A stretch of DNA of 64,000 bases from Rhodothermales bacterium (GTDB lineage Bacteria; Bacteroidota; Rhodothermia; Rhodothermales; VXPQ01), in assembly GCA_951812345.1 (NCBI GenBank), contig OX638295.1, positions 496,501-560,500 on the forward strand, written 5' to 3'. Positions 54,715-63,856 of this stretch are shown in pieces. The notes under the pieces are model-generated. The model was not told the DNA's origin and did no database searches. It worked only from the letters and a program-made list of their open reading frames with translations. Positions within the stretch are counted from its first letter, which is position 1. Each line of letters opens with the position of its first letter. The position numbers and the translations under genes are program-made.

Positions 54715-55905
54715 ATGCCGTCCCTGAACATCGTAGCTGACGAGAATATTCCGCTGGTGAGCGATCTGTTCGGTTCGCTTGGGCCGGTGCGCATGCTGTC
54801 GGGCCGGGATATGACCCCGGAGACGGTCCGGCATGCGGATGTGCTGCTCGTGCGCAGCGTCACCCGCGTCGATGCGGCGCTGCTCGACGGCAGCGCGGTC
54901 CGGTTCGTGGGCTCGGCGACGTCCGGTCTGGATCATATCGACGCCGGGTACCTGCGACAGCGCGGGATTCCGTTCGCCTATGCGCCGGGCTCCAACGCGG
55001 ATTCGGTAGTCGAGTACGTACTGGCGACGCTTCTTTATCTGGCGGTAAACCGGGGAGAGGCCCTCGGAGACAAGACGCTGGGCATTGTGGGATGCGGGCG
55101 CATCGGGAGCCGGCTGGCCGCGCGAGCCGCCGCGCTGGGCATGAAGGCGCTGTTGTGCGATCCGCCGCTTGCGGAGGCGGACGACCCGGCGGGAACGGCG
55201 CGCAACTATCTCCCACTGGATACCCTGATCGAGCAGGTGGATGCGCTCACCTTTCATGTACCGCTTGTCCGGGAAGGGCCGCATCGCACGTGGCATATGA
55301 TCGGCCACGACGAACTGGCTGCACTGCGTCCCGGAGCCTGTTTGATTAATACGTCGCGCGGGGCCGTTTTCGACAACGAGGCGCTTCTTGAGGCATTGCA
55401 GCACACTGAAAGACGACCTGCTGCGGTGGTGCTCGATGTGTGGGAGGGCGAGCCCGTTCCCTCTGCTGCGCTGCTGCGCTGCGTGGACATCGCCACGCCC
55501 CATATCGCCGGGTACTCGTACGACGGAAAGGTGGCGGGTACATACATGCTCCGTGACGCCATGGCGTCGCTGCCGGGCATGCAAATGCCTGTAGCAGAGG
55601 GAGGCGCTGGCGAAGCGTGCGGGAGAGTGGAGCCGCTTCCTGTATGCGCCTCTGATCCTGTCCTGCCGGAAACGGAGTGGTTACACCATCTGGTCCGAAG
55701 CATGTACGATGTATGGCGCGACGACCGCTGTATGAGGGGGTCATGGCCCGACTCGGATGAGGCGGCGGCGCTCCGCTTCACAGAACTCCGGCGAACGTAC
55801 CCCGAGCGACGCGCCTTTTCGATCCGGCAACTGGACCGGGGACACGTACCGGATGCACTGCACAGGGCGGTTCGGGAAGGCCTGGGCGTACAGATCGGCT
55901 CGTGA
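54715..55905 (+). CDS. pdxB: Erythronate-4-phosphate dehydrogenase PdxB
   Basis: PdxB oxidises 4-phospho-erythronate in DXP-dependent pyridoxal phosphate synthesis. The 396-residue protein starts NIVADENIPLVSDLFGSLGPV, the PdxB-specific N-terminus. NAD-binding GIVGCGRIGSR lies near residue 123. The catalytic triad of D-2-hydroxyacid dehydrogenases is present: Arg in NTSRGAVFDN, Glu in DVWEGEP, and His in TPHIAGYSYDGK. The C-terminal third corresponds to the PdxB dimerisation domain. pdxJ of the same pathway is 1 kb downstream on the other strand. Confidence 0.92.
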   Translation: MPSLNIVADENIPLVSDLFGSLGPVRMLSGRDMTPETVRHADVLLVRSVTRVDAALLDGSAVRFVGSATSGLDHIDAGYLRQRGIPFAYAPGSNADSVVEYVLATLLYLAVNRGEALGDKTLGIVGCGRIGSRLAARAAALGMKALLCDPPLAEADDPAGTARNYLPLDTLIEQVDALTFHVPLVREGPHRTWHMIGHDELAALRPGACLINTSRGAVFDNEALLEALQHTERRPAAVVLDVWEGEPVPSAALLRCVDIATPHIAGYSYDGKVAGTYMLRDAMASLPGMQMPVAEGGAGEACGRVEPLPVCASDPVLPETEWLHHLVRSMYDVWRDDRCMRGSWPDSDEAAALRFTELRRTYPERRAFSIRQLDRGHVPDALHRAVREGLGVQIGS

Positions 55906-56004
55906 TCCGGCGCGTCGCCGCCCCGGTCAGGCCCTGCCCCCAAACAAGCGCAGGAAGCGCAGCCGAGGTTTACCGGGGCAAGGGCCTGCTATATCCACAA
56001 CCTG

Positions 56005-56916
56005 TCAGGCCTGGTAACCGAACGAGCGCAGGAATGCGGGTCGATTGCGCCAATCGCTTCGGACCTTCACATGCAGATCCAGATATACGGATCGGCCCAG
56101 GAAGGCCTCGATGTCCTTCCGCGCCGCCGTGCCCAGCCGCTTCAGGGCATGCCCCCTTTTTCCGATCAGAATACCCTTTTGCGTATCCGCCGTCAGCACG
56201 ATTTCGGCGGATACGAAGTCCTTTTCGTTCTCTCGTTCTTCAAAGTGCACAATGCGTACTTCGGTGGAGTACGGAATTTCCTGCCGGTACAGCCGGAATA
56301 CTTTCTCCCTGATGATCTCGGCCACGAAGAAGCGTTCCGGGCGGTCGCTGATCATGTCCTTCGGGTAGAGAGGCGGCCCGGCCGGAAGGCGCTTCAGGAT
56401 AGCGTCCAGCAGAACGTCCAGATTCGTACCCTTTCGGGCTGAAATGGGCACGACGTCATCGAAATCGCCCAGCGCGAGCCAGGCTTCAACGAGAGGCAGG
56501 GCGTCTTCCTGTCGGATAAGGTCCATTTTGTTCAGGGCGAGTATGGCGGGTCGGCCCTGGATGATATCCACCCCGGGTGTGTCGGGCACGCCGCGAGAGG
56601 CGTCGACTATGAACACCAGCAGATCTGCATCGGCCACCGCATCCCGCACGGCGTGCATCATCGCCCTGTGCAGTCCGTACCGTGGGGCTACGATGCCTGG
56701 TGTGTCGAGAAAGATGATCTGGTGATCGTCCGCAGACAACATGGCGGGAATTCGGTGGCGCGTGGTTTGCGGTTTCCGGGTCACGATGGACAGTTTTTGT
56801 CCGATGAGGGCATTCAGCAGGGTGCTCTTCCCCACATTCGGTTGCCCCGCCAGCGCGACATAGCCGCATCGGTGGCCTTCAGGAATGTCTTCCGGCATGA
56901 GGAGCGGGGAATCCAT
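56005..56916 (-). CDS. era: GTPase Era
   Basis: Era binds 16S rRNA and assists 30S maturation. The 303-residue protein has G1 GQPNVGKSTLLNALIG, G2 region, G3 DTPGIV, G4 NKMD, and a C-terminal KH domain with GKRGHALKRLGTAARKDIE and VKVRSDWR. All key residues are intact. It lies 39 bp downstream of pdxJ on the same strand and may be co-transcribed with it. Confidence 0.96.
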   Translation of the reverse strand: MDSPLLMPEDIPEGHRCGYVALAGQPNVGKSTLLNALIGQKLSIVTRKPQTTRHRIPAMLSADDHQIIFLDTPGIVAPRYGLHRAMMHAVRDAVADADLLVFIVDASRGVPDTPGVDIIQGRPAILALNKMDLIRQEDALPLVEAWLALGDFDDVVPISARKGTNLDVLLDAILKRLPAGPPLYPKDMISDRPERFFVAEIIREKVFRLYRQEIPYSTEVRIVHFEERENEKDFVSAEIVLTADTQKGILIGKRGHALKRLGTAARKDIEAFLGRSVYLDLHVKVRSDWRNRPAFLRSFGYQA

Positions 56917-56955
56917 GGTTTTTCGTCGATGCGCGGGTGTGTGCCGAATGGTGCG

Positions 56956-57681
56956 TCAGGATTTTACGATATGCCGCATTTCCCGAACAGCCTGTTCCAT
57001 GCCGACGAGGATGGCCCGCGCTATCACGGCAAAGCCAATGGACACTTCCCGGATATGAGGGACCGTGGCTCGAAACGCGGGGTAGTTGCAGTAGTCGAGC
57101 CCATGGCCGGCGTGCACGACGAGGCCGGCGGCGTGGGCGTGCTCGGCGGCCCGGGCCAGTTCCCCTGCACATCGTTCGCGTTCGTTCGCGTTCGTTGCAT
57201 TGGCGAAATCCCCTGTGTGCAGTTCGATGCAATCGGCCCCGGTTTCCAGGGTTGCGTCGATCTCGTCGAGAACGGGATCGACAAAGAGCGCCACTTCTTC
57301 TACGCCGGCTTGCCGCAATTGCGCAACGACATCGCGGAGACGTTTCCGGTGGGCAATCACGTCCAGACCACATTCCGTCGTTACTTCCTCACGTCGTTCC
57401 GGCACAAGCGTAGCCAGTTCCGGTTGCACCTCGCAGCAAATACGTACGACATCGGGGTCTGTAGACAGTTCAAAATCAAGCTTTGTCCGCACCACTTGTT
57501 TCAAGAGGCGTACATCGCGTTCGGTGATATGGCGGCGATCTTCCCGTAAATGGAAAACGATGCCGTCGGCTCCCGCAGCCTCCGCAGCTGCTGCGGCGTG
57601 GACCGGATCGGGCAACGTTTCCTTGCGGGCGTTTCGCAGCGTGGCCACATGATCTATGTTGATGAGCAGGTCGGTTGTCAT
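56956..57681 (-). CDS. pdxJ: Pyridoxine 5'-phosphate synthase PdxJ
   Basis: PdxJ condenses DXP with 3-amino-2-oxopropyl phosphate to form PNP, the last ring-closing step of vitamin B6 synthesis. ATG 57681 gives 241 residues. INIDHVATLRNAR, GIVFHLREDRRHI, NTE-like segments, FVDPVLDE, IELHTGDFA and VHAGHGLDY are the PdxJ motifs, including the catalytic Glu/His positions. Together with pdxB it indicates that the organism makes B6 by the DXP-dependent route. A short MITE lies 100 bp upstream. Confidence 0.95.
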   Translation of the reverse strand: MTTDLLINIDHVATLRNARKETLPDPVHAAAAAEAAGADGIVFHLREDRRHITERDVRLLKQVVRTKLDFELSTDPDVVRICCEVQPELATLVPERREEVTTECGLDVIAHRKRLRDVVAQLRQAGVEEVALFVDPVLDEIDATLETGADCIELHTGDFANATNANERERCAGELARAAEHAHAAGLVVHAGHGLDYCNYPAFRATVPHIREVSIGFAVIARAILVGMEQAVREMRHIVKS

Positions 57682-57781
57682 GGAAATTACCGGTATGGCG
57701 AACGGGCGGGCTGGCTGGGTCCGCTTATAACAATATCGCAATCTACGGGAGAAATTCCGTTCTCTGTGCAGATAGCGTTAC

Positions 57782-57844
57782 GGATACTCTGATCAAAACC
57801 ACTCCTCTCAGCCTCTGCGCTTTGCGGACTTAATCAGAGTATCT
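57782..57844. mobile_element. Short MITE, 63 bp
   Basis: The left end GGATACTCTGATCAAAACCAC and right end TTAATCAGAGTATCT flank a short interior (CTCAGCCTCTGCGCTTTGCGG) matching the right third of the longer copies. The interior is otherwise deleted. It sits between the divergent pdxJ and membrane-protein genes. Confidence 0.8.
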
Positions 57845-57981
57845 CTTGCATGGTTGCTTTTCGGGGTATGTTCATGTATTTTTTCGCAGGGGCGGGCCGC
57901 ATTGTGCGTATGTACCGTGGAGTATGGTTCCCGTTTCTTATTCGTAAGACAATCAGAACACCGCGGGAACAGGAGCGCACT

Positions 57982-58443
57982 ATGGCGTTAGGCACCCAGA
58001 ACAAACGTACCCTTATTCAGGTGGCTTTGGGGATACTTATCCTCTGCATGGGGTATTTCCTCTATGCTTCAATTACAGAACCCTGGGAAGCTGTGGAGCG
58101 CCAGGAGGAACTCACGGAGCGCACCCGCCTGCGCATGAGCAATATCAGGGCGGCGCTCATCCGGTTCGACGAACAGACCGGGCGTTTCCCAGGTTCTCTG
58201 GACAGCCTGCATATCTGGGTGCAAACCGATTCGGCGACCCAGGCGCATAGCGACAGTATTTTCGGTAGCGGCACGGATCTCGATTCCTTTATTTTTTCTC
58301 CTCGTACGGGGGCGCAATTCGAGTACGAAATCAACGATACGTCGCGCGTCATGATGTATCTGCTCAGCGATCCGGATTCCGACGATGAGATCGGAAGCCT
58401 TGAACCGGATCCTACCCAATTGAACGCCGCGACCTGGGAGTAG
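57982..58443 (+). CDS. Single-helix protein with a pseudopilin-like soluble domain
   Basis: The protein is 153 residues from ATG 57982, preceded by AGGAG (57971-57975), a clear Shine-Dalgarno. One N-terminal helix (TLIQVALGILILCMGYFLYA) leads into IRAALIRFDEQTGRFPGSLDSL, which resembles the post-helix region of GspG-type pseudopilins. No prepilin-peptidase site is visible, so it is not a standard pilin. It is 53 bp before the next gene, with which it probably forms a unit. Confidence 0.7.
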   Translation: MALGTQNKRTLIQVALGILILCMGYFLYASITEPWEAVERQEELTERTRLRMSNIRAALIRFDEQTGRFPGSLDSLHIWVQTDSATQAHSDSIFGSGTDLDSFIFSPRTGAQFEYEINDTSRVMMYLLSDPDSDDEIGSLEPDPTQLNAATWE

Positions 58444-58496
58444 TCTCGCGGACGGCGGCGAACGCCGGGTATTTATCGCGCCGACCAACCTGATTC

Positions 58497-59444
58497 ATGG
58501 ACGCGTACGTACGTACGGGGGTCGATATTGCAGGCCGCGCGGTCCGCTACGCCGAGGTAGTGCAGGATGCGTCGGGATGCCGGCTATCGCGACTCGGGCG
58601 CATTGATGTGGACGAGGATGTGCTTGGCAGTATGCTCGCCGGTCTGGACGATGAGCGCATTCATGCGGTTTCAGGGGCGCTTGCAGAGGTTTTTTCCAGA
58701 CCGGAGAACGGTAACGGGATTGACGATCTGCGCATTTCGGTTTCTCCTCGGGCAGGCCATTCCTTTCGTGTGCCGCTTTCTGCGGAAGCCGGACCGGATG
58801 TCCGGCGGAGTTGTATCAGGCAAGCGATCGATCTGCTCATAGCGCCGGAACAGCCACTGCGTATCACGGCCGATGTGATCCCCAATGAAGCGATGCCCCG
58901 CGGTGCTGCGGTGGCATGGGCGCATGTGCTGGTGGTCGGAGAGCGTCTTGACGAACGCCTGCGGCATCTTGTTCGGGACGTGCCGGCGAAGCGCACGCGG
59001 CTCATGTCCGGTGCACAAGCGGCAGCCGGTATGATCGGATGCACGGAAGCTGCAAGGGAAGGCGCCGGGGAAGATCCCTGTACGTTGGGGATCGGCTGGT
59101 ATGGCGACCGCCTCGACTACGTCTTTTGCACGGGCAAAGTCTGGCGTTTTAGCGGGTTTGCGGAAGGCGTGGAACCCATCGATGCGGCATACCTGAGCGT
59201 GCACACGGCGTCCCGGTTCGGAATATCCCCGTCGGGTGTGAAAACGGTCTACGTGTACGGGGATACCGCTCCCGACGCCTTGTTTTCCGAGCTCCGGGCC
59301 GTGTTCGGCGGGGATATCCGGGCGCTGCATCCTGCGGCGCTTCGGGACGTTTCTATTACATGCTCGCCATCCGATATGGATGTTCCGGCCTATGCCGGGT
59401 GCATCGGCGCCGCCCTGTACGAAGGCGAGGAATTCTTTTTCTGA
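58497..59444 (+). CDS. Unknown protein, possibly PilM/GspL-like actin fold
   Basis: The protein has 315 residues, with no membrane segment. The beginning (VRTGVDIAGRAVRYAEVVQD) resembles the phosphate-1 strand of PilM/actin-like proteins, and the ending (DVPAYAGCIGAALYEGEEF) resembles the AxxGxAL ending of that group. The middle (GIGWYGDRLDYVFCTGKVWRF) is compatible with the second half of the fold. Together with the pseudopilin-like neighbour it suggests a type II/IV-secretion-related pair, but I am not sure of either. A MITE begins 9 bp after the stop. Confidence 0.65.
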   Translation: MDAYVRTGVDIAGRAVRYAEVVQDASGCRLSRLGRIDVDEDVLGSMLAGLDDERIHAVSGALAEVFSRPENGNGIDDLRISVSPRAGHSFRVPLSAEAGPDVRRSCIRQAIDLLIAPEQPLRITADVIPNEAMPRGAAVAWAHVLVVGERLDERLRHLVRDVPAKRTRLMSGAQAAAGMIGCTEAAREGAGEDPCTLGIGWYGDRLDYVFCTGKVWRFSGFAEGVEPIDAAYLSVHTASRFGISPSGVKTVYVYGDTAPDALFSELRAVFGGDIRALHPAALRDVSITCSPSDMDVPAYAGCIGAALYEGEEFFF

Positions 59445-59453
59445 GTTATTTGA

Positions 59454-59896
59454 AGGATACTCTGATAAAAACCACTTCGTTCAGCGCTTCACGTTCGCAA
59501 GTACAGGATATCATGATTTCATCATCGGAATTTAAGGATACTCTGATCAAAACCGCTTCGCTCAGCACTTCACGTTTGTCCGCAAAGCTCAGAGGCTGCG
59601 AAAAGTGTGCTGGCCGTGTCATTCCTCATTATGTGGGACCTACCACATTGCTTCGTCATTCCTTGCCAGCACACTTTTCGCAGCCTCTGAGCTTTGCGGA
59701 CTTAATCAGAGTATCCTTAGCGGGAAACACTGCGAATTCGGGGCGTCGCGAACGTGAAGCGCCCTTCGGGAGGCAGAGAGGGGCACGCTGGCCGTGTCAT
59801 TCCTCATTATGTGGGGCCTGCCACATTGCTTCGTCATTCCTTGCCAGCGCACCCCTTTCAGCCTCTGAATCTTTGCGGATTTAATCAGAGTATCCT
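59454..59896. mobile_element. MITE-like element interrupted by a second copy
   Basis: The left end AGGATACTCTGAT starts at 59454 and the right end ATCAGAGTATCCT finishes at 59896. Removing the inner element (59535-59717 plus one TA) leaves about 258 bp, co-linear with the copy at 49548-49803, including AGCGGGAAACACTGCG and ATGTGGGGCCTGCCACAT. It fills most of the 466-bp gap between the PilM-like gene and rsmD; the remaining bases show nothing else. Its right end lies 14 bp before the rsmD start. Confidence 0.9.
59535..59717. mobile_element. Inner MITE, 183 bp, with perfect 35-bp inverted repeat and TA target duplication
   Basis: The ends AGGATACTCTGATCAAA and TTAATCAGAGTATCCT are flanked by TA on each side (59533-59534 and 59718-59719), where the uninterrupted copy has a single TA (49626-49627). 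Inside, 59579-59613 and 59666-59700 are exact 35-bp reverse complements around a 52-nt loop that itself contains ATGTGG and CCACAT. Transcripts would form a very stable stem. There is no coding potential. Confidence 0.92.
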
Positions 59897-59910
59897 TAAA
59901 CCGTTCCGTC

Positions 59911-60537
59911 GTGAGAATTATTGCGGGAAAATTCGCTCGCAGGGAGCTTTTCGCTCCGAAAGGTCTCCGGACCCGGCCGACCACGAGCCGGACGCGGGAG
60001 TCGCTTTTTCATCTTGCGGAAAACCGGAGAGAATTCGCCGACGCATCCGTGCTCGATCTGTTCGCCGGCGCCGGAACCATAGGGTTCGAGGCGCTTTCCC
60101 GCGGCGCCCGCTCGGTCGTTTTCGTGGAAAAGGAAGGCCGTGTGCTTCAGGTTGCGCGGCGGAATGCACGCAAACTGGATGTGGAAGATCAATGCATCTT
60201 TTTACGGGCGGACGCCGTACGTTACCTGCGCCGCTACAAGGGACCGGCGTTCGATTTCATTGTCGCCGATCCGCCGTACGACCTCGAAGCCATGCCGGAA
60301 CTGCCTTCTTTGGCGCTGCCCCATACAGCGGAAGGGGGGCTGTTTATCCTCGAACATGACCGGCGTATCTTTTTCGACCGGGAACCGGCGCATCCCGACC
60401 TGGACGTTTCCCGGCCGTACGGGCGCACCGTGGTGTCGGTGTTCCGGCGTGAGCAGGCTGTTGTTCCGGAGTCCGCCGGCGCCGAACATGCTCCGACGGG
60501 TGGGACTATCCCCGGAGCGTCAGGCGGAGGCAGTTAA
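59911..60537 (+). CDS. rsmD: 16S rRNA (guanine(966)-N(2))-methyltransferase RsmD
   Basis: RsmD methylates G966 of 16S rRNA. The 208-residue protein starts at GTG 59911, because the family opening MRIIAGKFARRELFAP begins there. TRPTTSRTRESLFHL, LDLFAGAGTIGFEALSRGA (SAM site) and the catalytic DPPYDL are present. The last 25 residues are low-complexity and not typical. There is no Shine-Dalgarno, and the upstream 457 bp are MITE, so its promoter must lie within the element or in the gene before it. Confidence 0.93.
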   Translation: MRIIAGKFARRELFAPKGLRTRPTTSRTRESLFHLAENRREFADASVLDLFAGAGTIGFEALSRGARSVVFVEKEGRVLQVARRNARKLDVEDQCIFLRADAVRYLRRYKGPAFDFIVADPPYDLEAMPELPSLALPHTAEGGLFILEHDRRIFFDREPAHPDLDVSRPYGRTVVSVFRREQAVVPESAGAEHAPTGGTIPGASGGGS

Positions 60538-60624
60538 ACCGGTAAGACCGGACGGTACTTCGGTACCCGATAGCACGGTCATGGCGCGGAACCGTAGCAT
60601 TACGAACACACAACCTGTCAAGTA

Positions 60625-61116
60625 ATGGATATACGTCCCAAACGGGCGCTTTATCCCGGCACATTCGATCCGTTTACGTTCGGACACCTCGATATCCTCG
60701 AGCGCGCGGTGGCGTTGTTCGACAGGGTGGAGGTGACTGTGGCCGTCAATGCCGAGAAGGAAACGATTTTTCCCATCAAGGAGCGGTGCGACCTGATTCG
60801 CCAGTGCGTACGGCATTTGACCGGCGTCGAAGTGGTTGCCCATGAGGGGTTGATCGCGGACCGCGCCCGGGAAACCGGCGCCGCTGTGCTGATTCGAGGG
60901 CTTCGGCAGTCCCGCGATTTCGATTACGAACTGCCCATGGCGCTGGCGAACCGGGAACTCCGGAAAGACCTCGAAACCGTTTTTTTACCTGCTTCGGGGC
61001 GGCATGCACTGGTAAGCGGCACGCTGGTGCGCGACATTCTTCGCTGGAACGGCGATGTGTCGGCCTTCGTACCCGAACCTGTTTTGGACGCGCTTGCGCG
61101 GCGCGCCCGTCCATAA
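60625..61116 (+). CDS. coaD: Phosphopantetheine adenylyltransferase CoaD
   Basis: CoaD makes dephospho-CoA from ATP and 4'-phosphopantetheine. The 163-residue protein has the T/HxGH nucleotidyltransferase motif in YPGTFDPFTFGHLDI, RGLRQSRDFDYELPMALANR, and the C-terminal loop HALVSGTLVRDILRWNGDVSAFVP. The usual ISSS there is reduced to VSGT. The length is normal. It is followed by the aminotransferase gene after 34 bp. Confidence 0.95.
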   Translation: MDIRPKRALYPGTFDPFTFGHLDILERAVALFDRVEVTVAVNAEKETIFPIKERCDLIRQCVRHLTGVEVVAHEGLIADRARETGAAVLIRGLRQSRDFDYELPMALANRELRKDLETVFLPASGRHALVSGTLVRDILRWNGDVSAFVPEPVLDALARRARP

Positions 61117-61150
61117 TTTTTGTAATTCCCGAATTTTTGCAATTCCCATC

Positions 61151-62347
61151 ATGATTCGTTTCAATCCTAACGTGGAATCCGTTCGGCCCTCCGCTACGCT
61201 GGCGATGACCGGGCGCGCAAAGCAACTGCGGCGAGAGGGTCTTCCCATCATTGGTCTTAGCGCCGGAGAACCTGATTTCGACACGCCTGCGCCGATCGTC
61301 GAGGCGGGTCAGGCCGCCATCCGGGAAGGGTATACCCGGTATACGGAGAACATGGGTATGCTCGCCTTGCGCGAAGCGATTTGCCGAAAATTCGAGGAGG
61401 ATAATGGGCTTGCGTACACACCGGATCAGATACTTTGCTCCAGCGGCGCCAAGCAGTCGGTCGCGCTTGCCGTGGCAGCGCTCTGTCGTCCCGGCGACGA
61501 AGTGCTTATCCCGGCGCCGTACTGGGTGAGTTATCCGGAGATGGTCCGCCTTGCAGGCGCTACGCCCAAGCCCCTTGCCACCACCGCAGACGACGAATAT
61601 CGTCTCAACCCTTCCGCTCTGGAGGAAGCCATAGGCGACGCCACGCGCATGCTGATCCTGTGTTCGCCCTCCAATCCCACCGGTTCGGTGTATCCCCGGG
61701 AGGAACTGGAGGCGCTGGCCGAGGTGTTGCAGCGGCGTCCGGACGTGTTCGTGCTCTCGGACGAGATTTACGAGCATGTTCTTTTCGACGCAGAGCACGT
61801 TGCGTTTGCCTCGCTCCCCGGCATGAAGGAGCGGACAATCATGGTAAACGGTTTTTCGAAAGCCTACGCCATGACCGGCTGGCGTTTGGGGTATATGGCG
61901 GCCGACCCGTCCATCGTGAAAACGTCGGCGAAAATACAGGGACAGACGACCTCGGCGCCGTGCAGCATTACCCAGAGGGCCGGCATTGCCGCGCTGGAAA
62001 TGGACAAGCGGTATGTGACGGACATGGTGAGCCGGTTCCGCGAGCGCCGCGATTTCGTACTTGAGCAACTTGCCGCCATCGACGGCATCCGTTGCCCGCG
62101 TCCCGAGGGCGCTTTTTATCTCTTCCCGGACGTATCCGTCTATCTTGGCTCGATGTCCGCTTCCGGCAGGGCCATCGAAACAAGCGAGGACCTGTGTTTC
62201 TATCTCCTTGAAGAACATCATGTGGCGCTCGTGCCGGGGGGCGCCTTCGGCGATCCCGGAGGCCTGCGTATTTCGTACGCCGCTTCCACGGAAGATTTGC
62301 AGGAAGCCATGCGCCGGATCGCCAAGGGGCTTTCCGAGCTCCGCTGA
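61151..62347 (+). CDS. Class I/II pyridoxal-phosphate aminotransferase (aspartate aminotransferase type)
   Basis: The protein is 398 residues from ATG 61151. SAGEPDFDTP, YTENMGMLALREAI, SNPTGSVYP and the PLP-lysine region NGFSKAYAMTGWRLGY (K237) are typical of the aspC/prephenate-type aminotransferases (subgroup Ib). PSGAFYLF-like EGAFYLFPD and RISYA near the C-terminus complete the active site. It probably transaminates aspartate and 2-oxoglutarate, although aromatic substrates are possible for this subgroup. Confidence 0.9.
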   Translation: MIRFNPNVESVRPSATLAMTGRAKQLRREGLPIIGLSAGEPDFDTPAPIVEAGQAAIREGYTRYTENMGMLALREAICRKFEEDNGLAYTPDQILCSSGAKQSVALAVAALCRPGDEVLIPAPYWVSYPEMVRLAGATPKPLATTADDEYRLNPSALEEAIGDATRMLILCSPSNPTGSVYPREELEALAEVLQRRPDVFVLSDEIYEHVLFDAEHVAFASLPGMKERTIMVNGFSKAYAMTGWRLGYMAADPSIVKTSAKIQGQTTSAPCSITQRAGIAALEMDKRYVTDMVSRFRERRDFVLEQLAAIDGIRCPRPEGAFYLFPDVSVYLGSMSASGRAIETSEDLCFYLLEEHHVALVPGGAFGDPGGLRISYAASTEDLQEAMRRIAKGLSELR

Positions 62348-62399
62348 CGCCTGACCTTTCCCTTCCACGGCCTTTCTTTGCCTCATATATCCCGCATGT

Positions 62400-63635
62400 A
62401 TGTATCCGTCGCATAGCGATCCTCCCGTATTCTCTGCAGAGACAGATCATGTCGTCGGCGCCGTTTCCGGCGGTTCCGATGCAGGGAAAGGCCGGGATCG
62501 CTACTGGCTCCATGCGCTGCTCTTTGTCGTTACGCTGGCGACCACGGTGTGGGCGGGGGCTACGCTGACTTCCCGGCTGGCGGTGTATGCGATGGAGGGA
62601 TGGCCGGCATTTCTGGTCGACGGCTTGCGTTTTGGGATACCCCTGCTTCTTTTTCTGACCGTGCACGAGTTCGGGCATTATTTCGCCGCCCGGCTTCATG
62701 GCGTGGCCACTTCGCTGCCATACTACATTCCCTGTCCTCCTTACCCTTTCATCACCGTGGGTACGCTGGGCGCGGTGATCCGGATCAGAGAGCCGGTGCC
62801 CAGTTTGCGGAAGTTGTTCGATATCGGCGCCGCCGGGCCGCTCGCCGGTTTTGTCGTCGCCCTTGGTATCCTTCTTGCGGCCTTTGCCGCCTTGCCGCCC
62901 GTTTCGTATATCTTCGGCGTGGGGCCGGGGCACGAGGCCATTCACCAGTATGTAGAACAATTCGGCAGGTATCCGGACAGTCTGACCGGATTGGGCGACG
63001 GGGCGGGTGCGCTGGTCGTGGGCGACACGCTGTTGTATATGCTGCTCAAACAATTTTTCACGGATGTGCCCCCCAACTGGGAGATGTACCACTATCCTGT
63101 GCTGTTTGCCGGGTGGCTGGGGCTGTTTTTTACGGCGCTGAACCTGCTCCCCATCGGGCAACTCGACGGCGGACACATTACCTATGCGCTATTCGGCCGC
63201 GTCTGGCATGCCCGGCTCGCCCGGGGATTTTTTCTGGTGTTGCTGCTTTCGGGCGCCATCGGGTTCGTGCTCGAAATTTCGCCGCCTCTCTACGAAATGC
63301 ATCCGTTTTTCGGGACCGGTTCCTGGTTTATCCTTGCAGGGATCCTGTATTTCTATCTGGCGAAACTGTTCGGCGGGAATCTGAAGCGCATTGCTCTTGC
63401 CATGGCGGGCCTTATGGCATTGGCTGCGCTTGCAGAGAACGCCCTGCCGTGGATGCAGAATTTCGCCTACAGCGGCTGGCTGCTCTGGTGCGTGTTGCTC
63501 ATATATCTGGTCAAGATCGATCATCCCCCGGTGCTTCATGAGCAGCCCTTGACTCCGGGGCGCATGGCGCTGGGCCTTCTCAGCCTGTTTATTTTTATCC
63601 TGTGTTTCAGCTTCAGGCCCCTGTATGTCGCGTGA
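62400..63635 (+). CDS. Site-2-protease-type membrane metalloprotease (M50)
   Basis: The protein has 411 residues and about nine helices. The zinc-binding HExxH is in HEFGHYFAARLHGV, and the third ligand Asp is in NLLPIGQLDGGH. TSLPYYIPCPPYPFITVGTLGAVIR is the conserved stretch of the S2P group without PDZ domain. It would cleave membrane-spanning substrates within the bilayer, for example in stress signalling. Its start overlaps a short out-of-frame ATG at 62396. Substrate unknown. Confidence 0.88.
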   Translation: MYPSHSDPPVFSAETDHVVGAVSGGSDAGKGRDRYWLHALLFVVTLATTVWAGATLTSRLAVYAMEGWPAFLVDGLRFGIPLLLFLTVHEFGHYFAARLHGVATSLPYYIPCPPYPFITVGTLGAVIRIREPVPSLRKLFDIGAAGPLAGFVVALGILLAAFAALPPVSYIFGVGPGHEAIHQYVEQFGRYPDSLTGLGDGAGALVVGDTLLYMLLKQFFTDVPPNWEMYHYPVLFAGWLGLFFTALNLLPIGQLDGGHITYALFGRVWHARLARGFFLVLLLSGAIGFVLEISPPLYEMHPFFGTGSWFILAGILYFYLAKLFGGNLKRIALAMAGLMALAALAENALPWMQNFAYSGWLLWCVLLIYLVKIDHPPVLHEQPLTPGRMALGLLSLFIFILCFSFRPLYVA

Positions 63636-63856
63636 CTGCCGGGCAGCGTCCATACCTGTCTTTCGGGGATATTGGGGCGTCGGGGATCTTTTATAACGAA
63701 GGCCTGTTAAGACCCTCTGTCCGGCATCTGTCGTAACGTTTTGCATACGCTGCGCATTACCGGTCGCACCCTGTCCTTTCCACTTGACGGAGCGTTGATG
63801 AGCGCAGATTGATACGGTTTCGTTTTTCCGAATCTGAACCCCTCGGGACGCTCGTC

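Noticed and set aside
54139-55584. 481-residue minus-strand open frame
   Set aside because: It lies antisense to the outer membrane barrel gene and pdxB and has no recognisable domain.
60776-62386. 536-residue minus-strand open frame
   Set aside because: It is antisense to coaD and the aminotransferase, both unmistakable.
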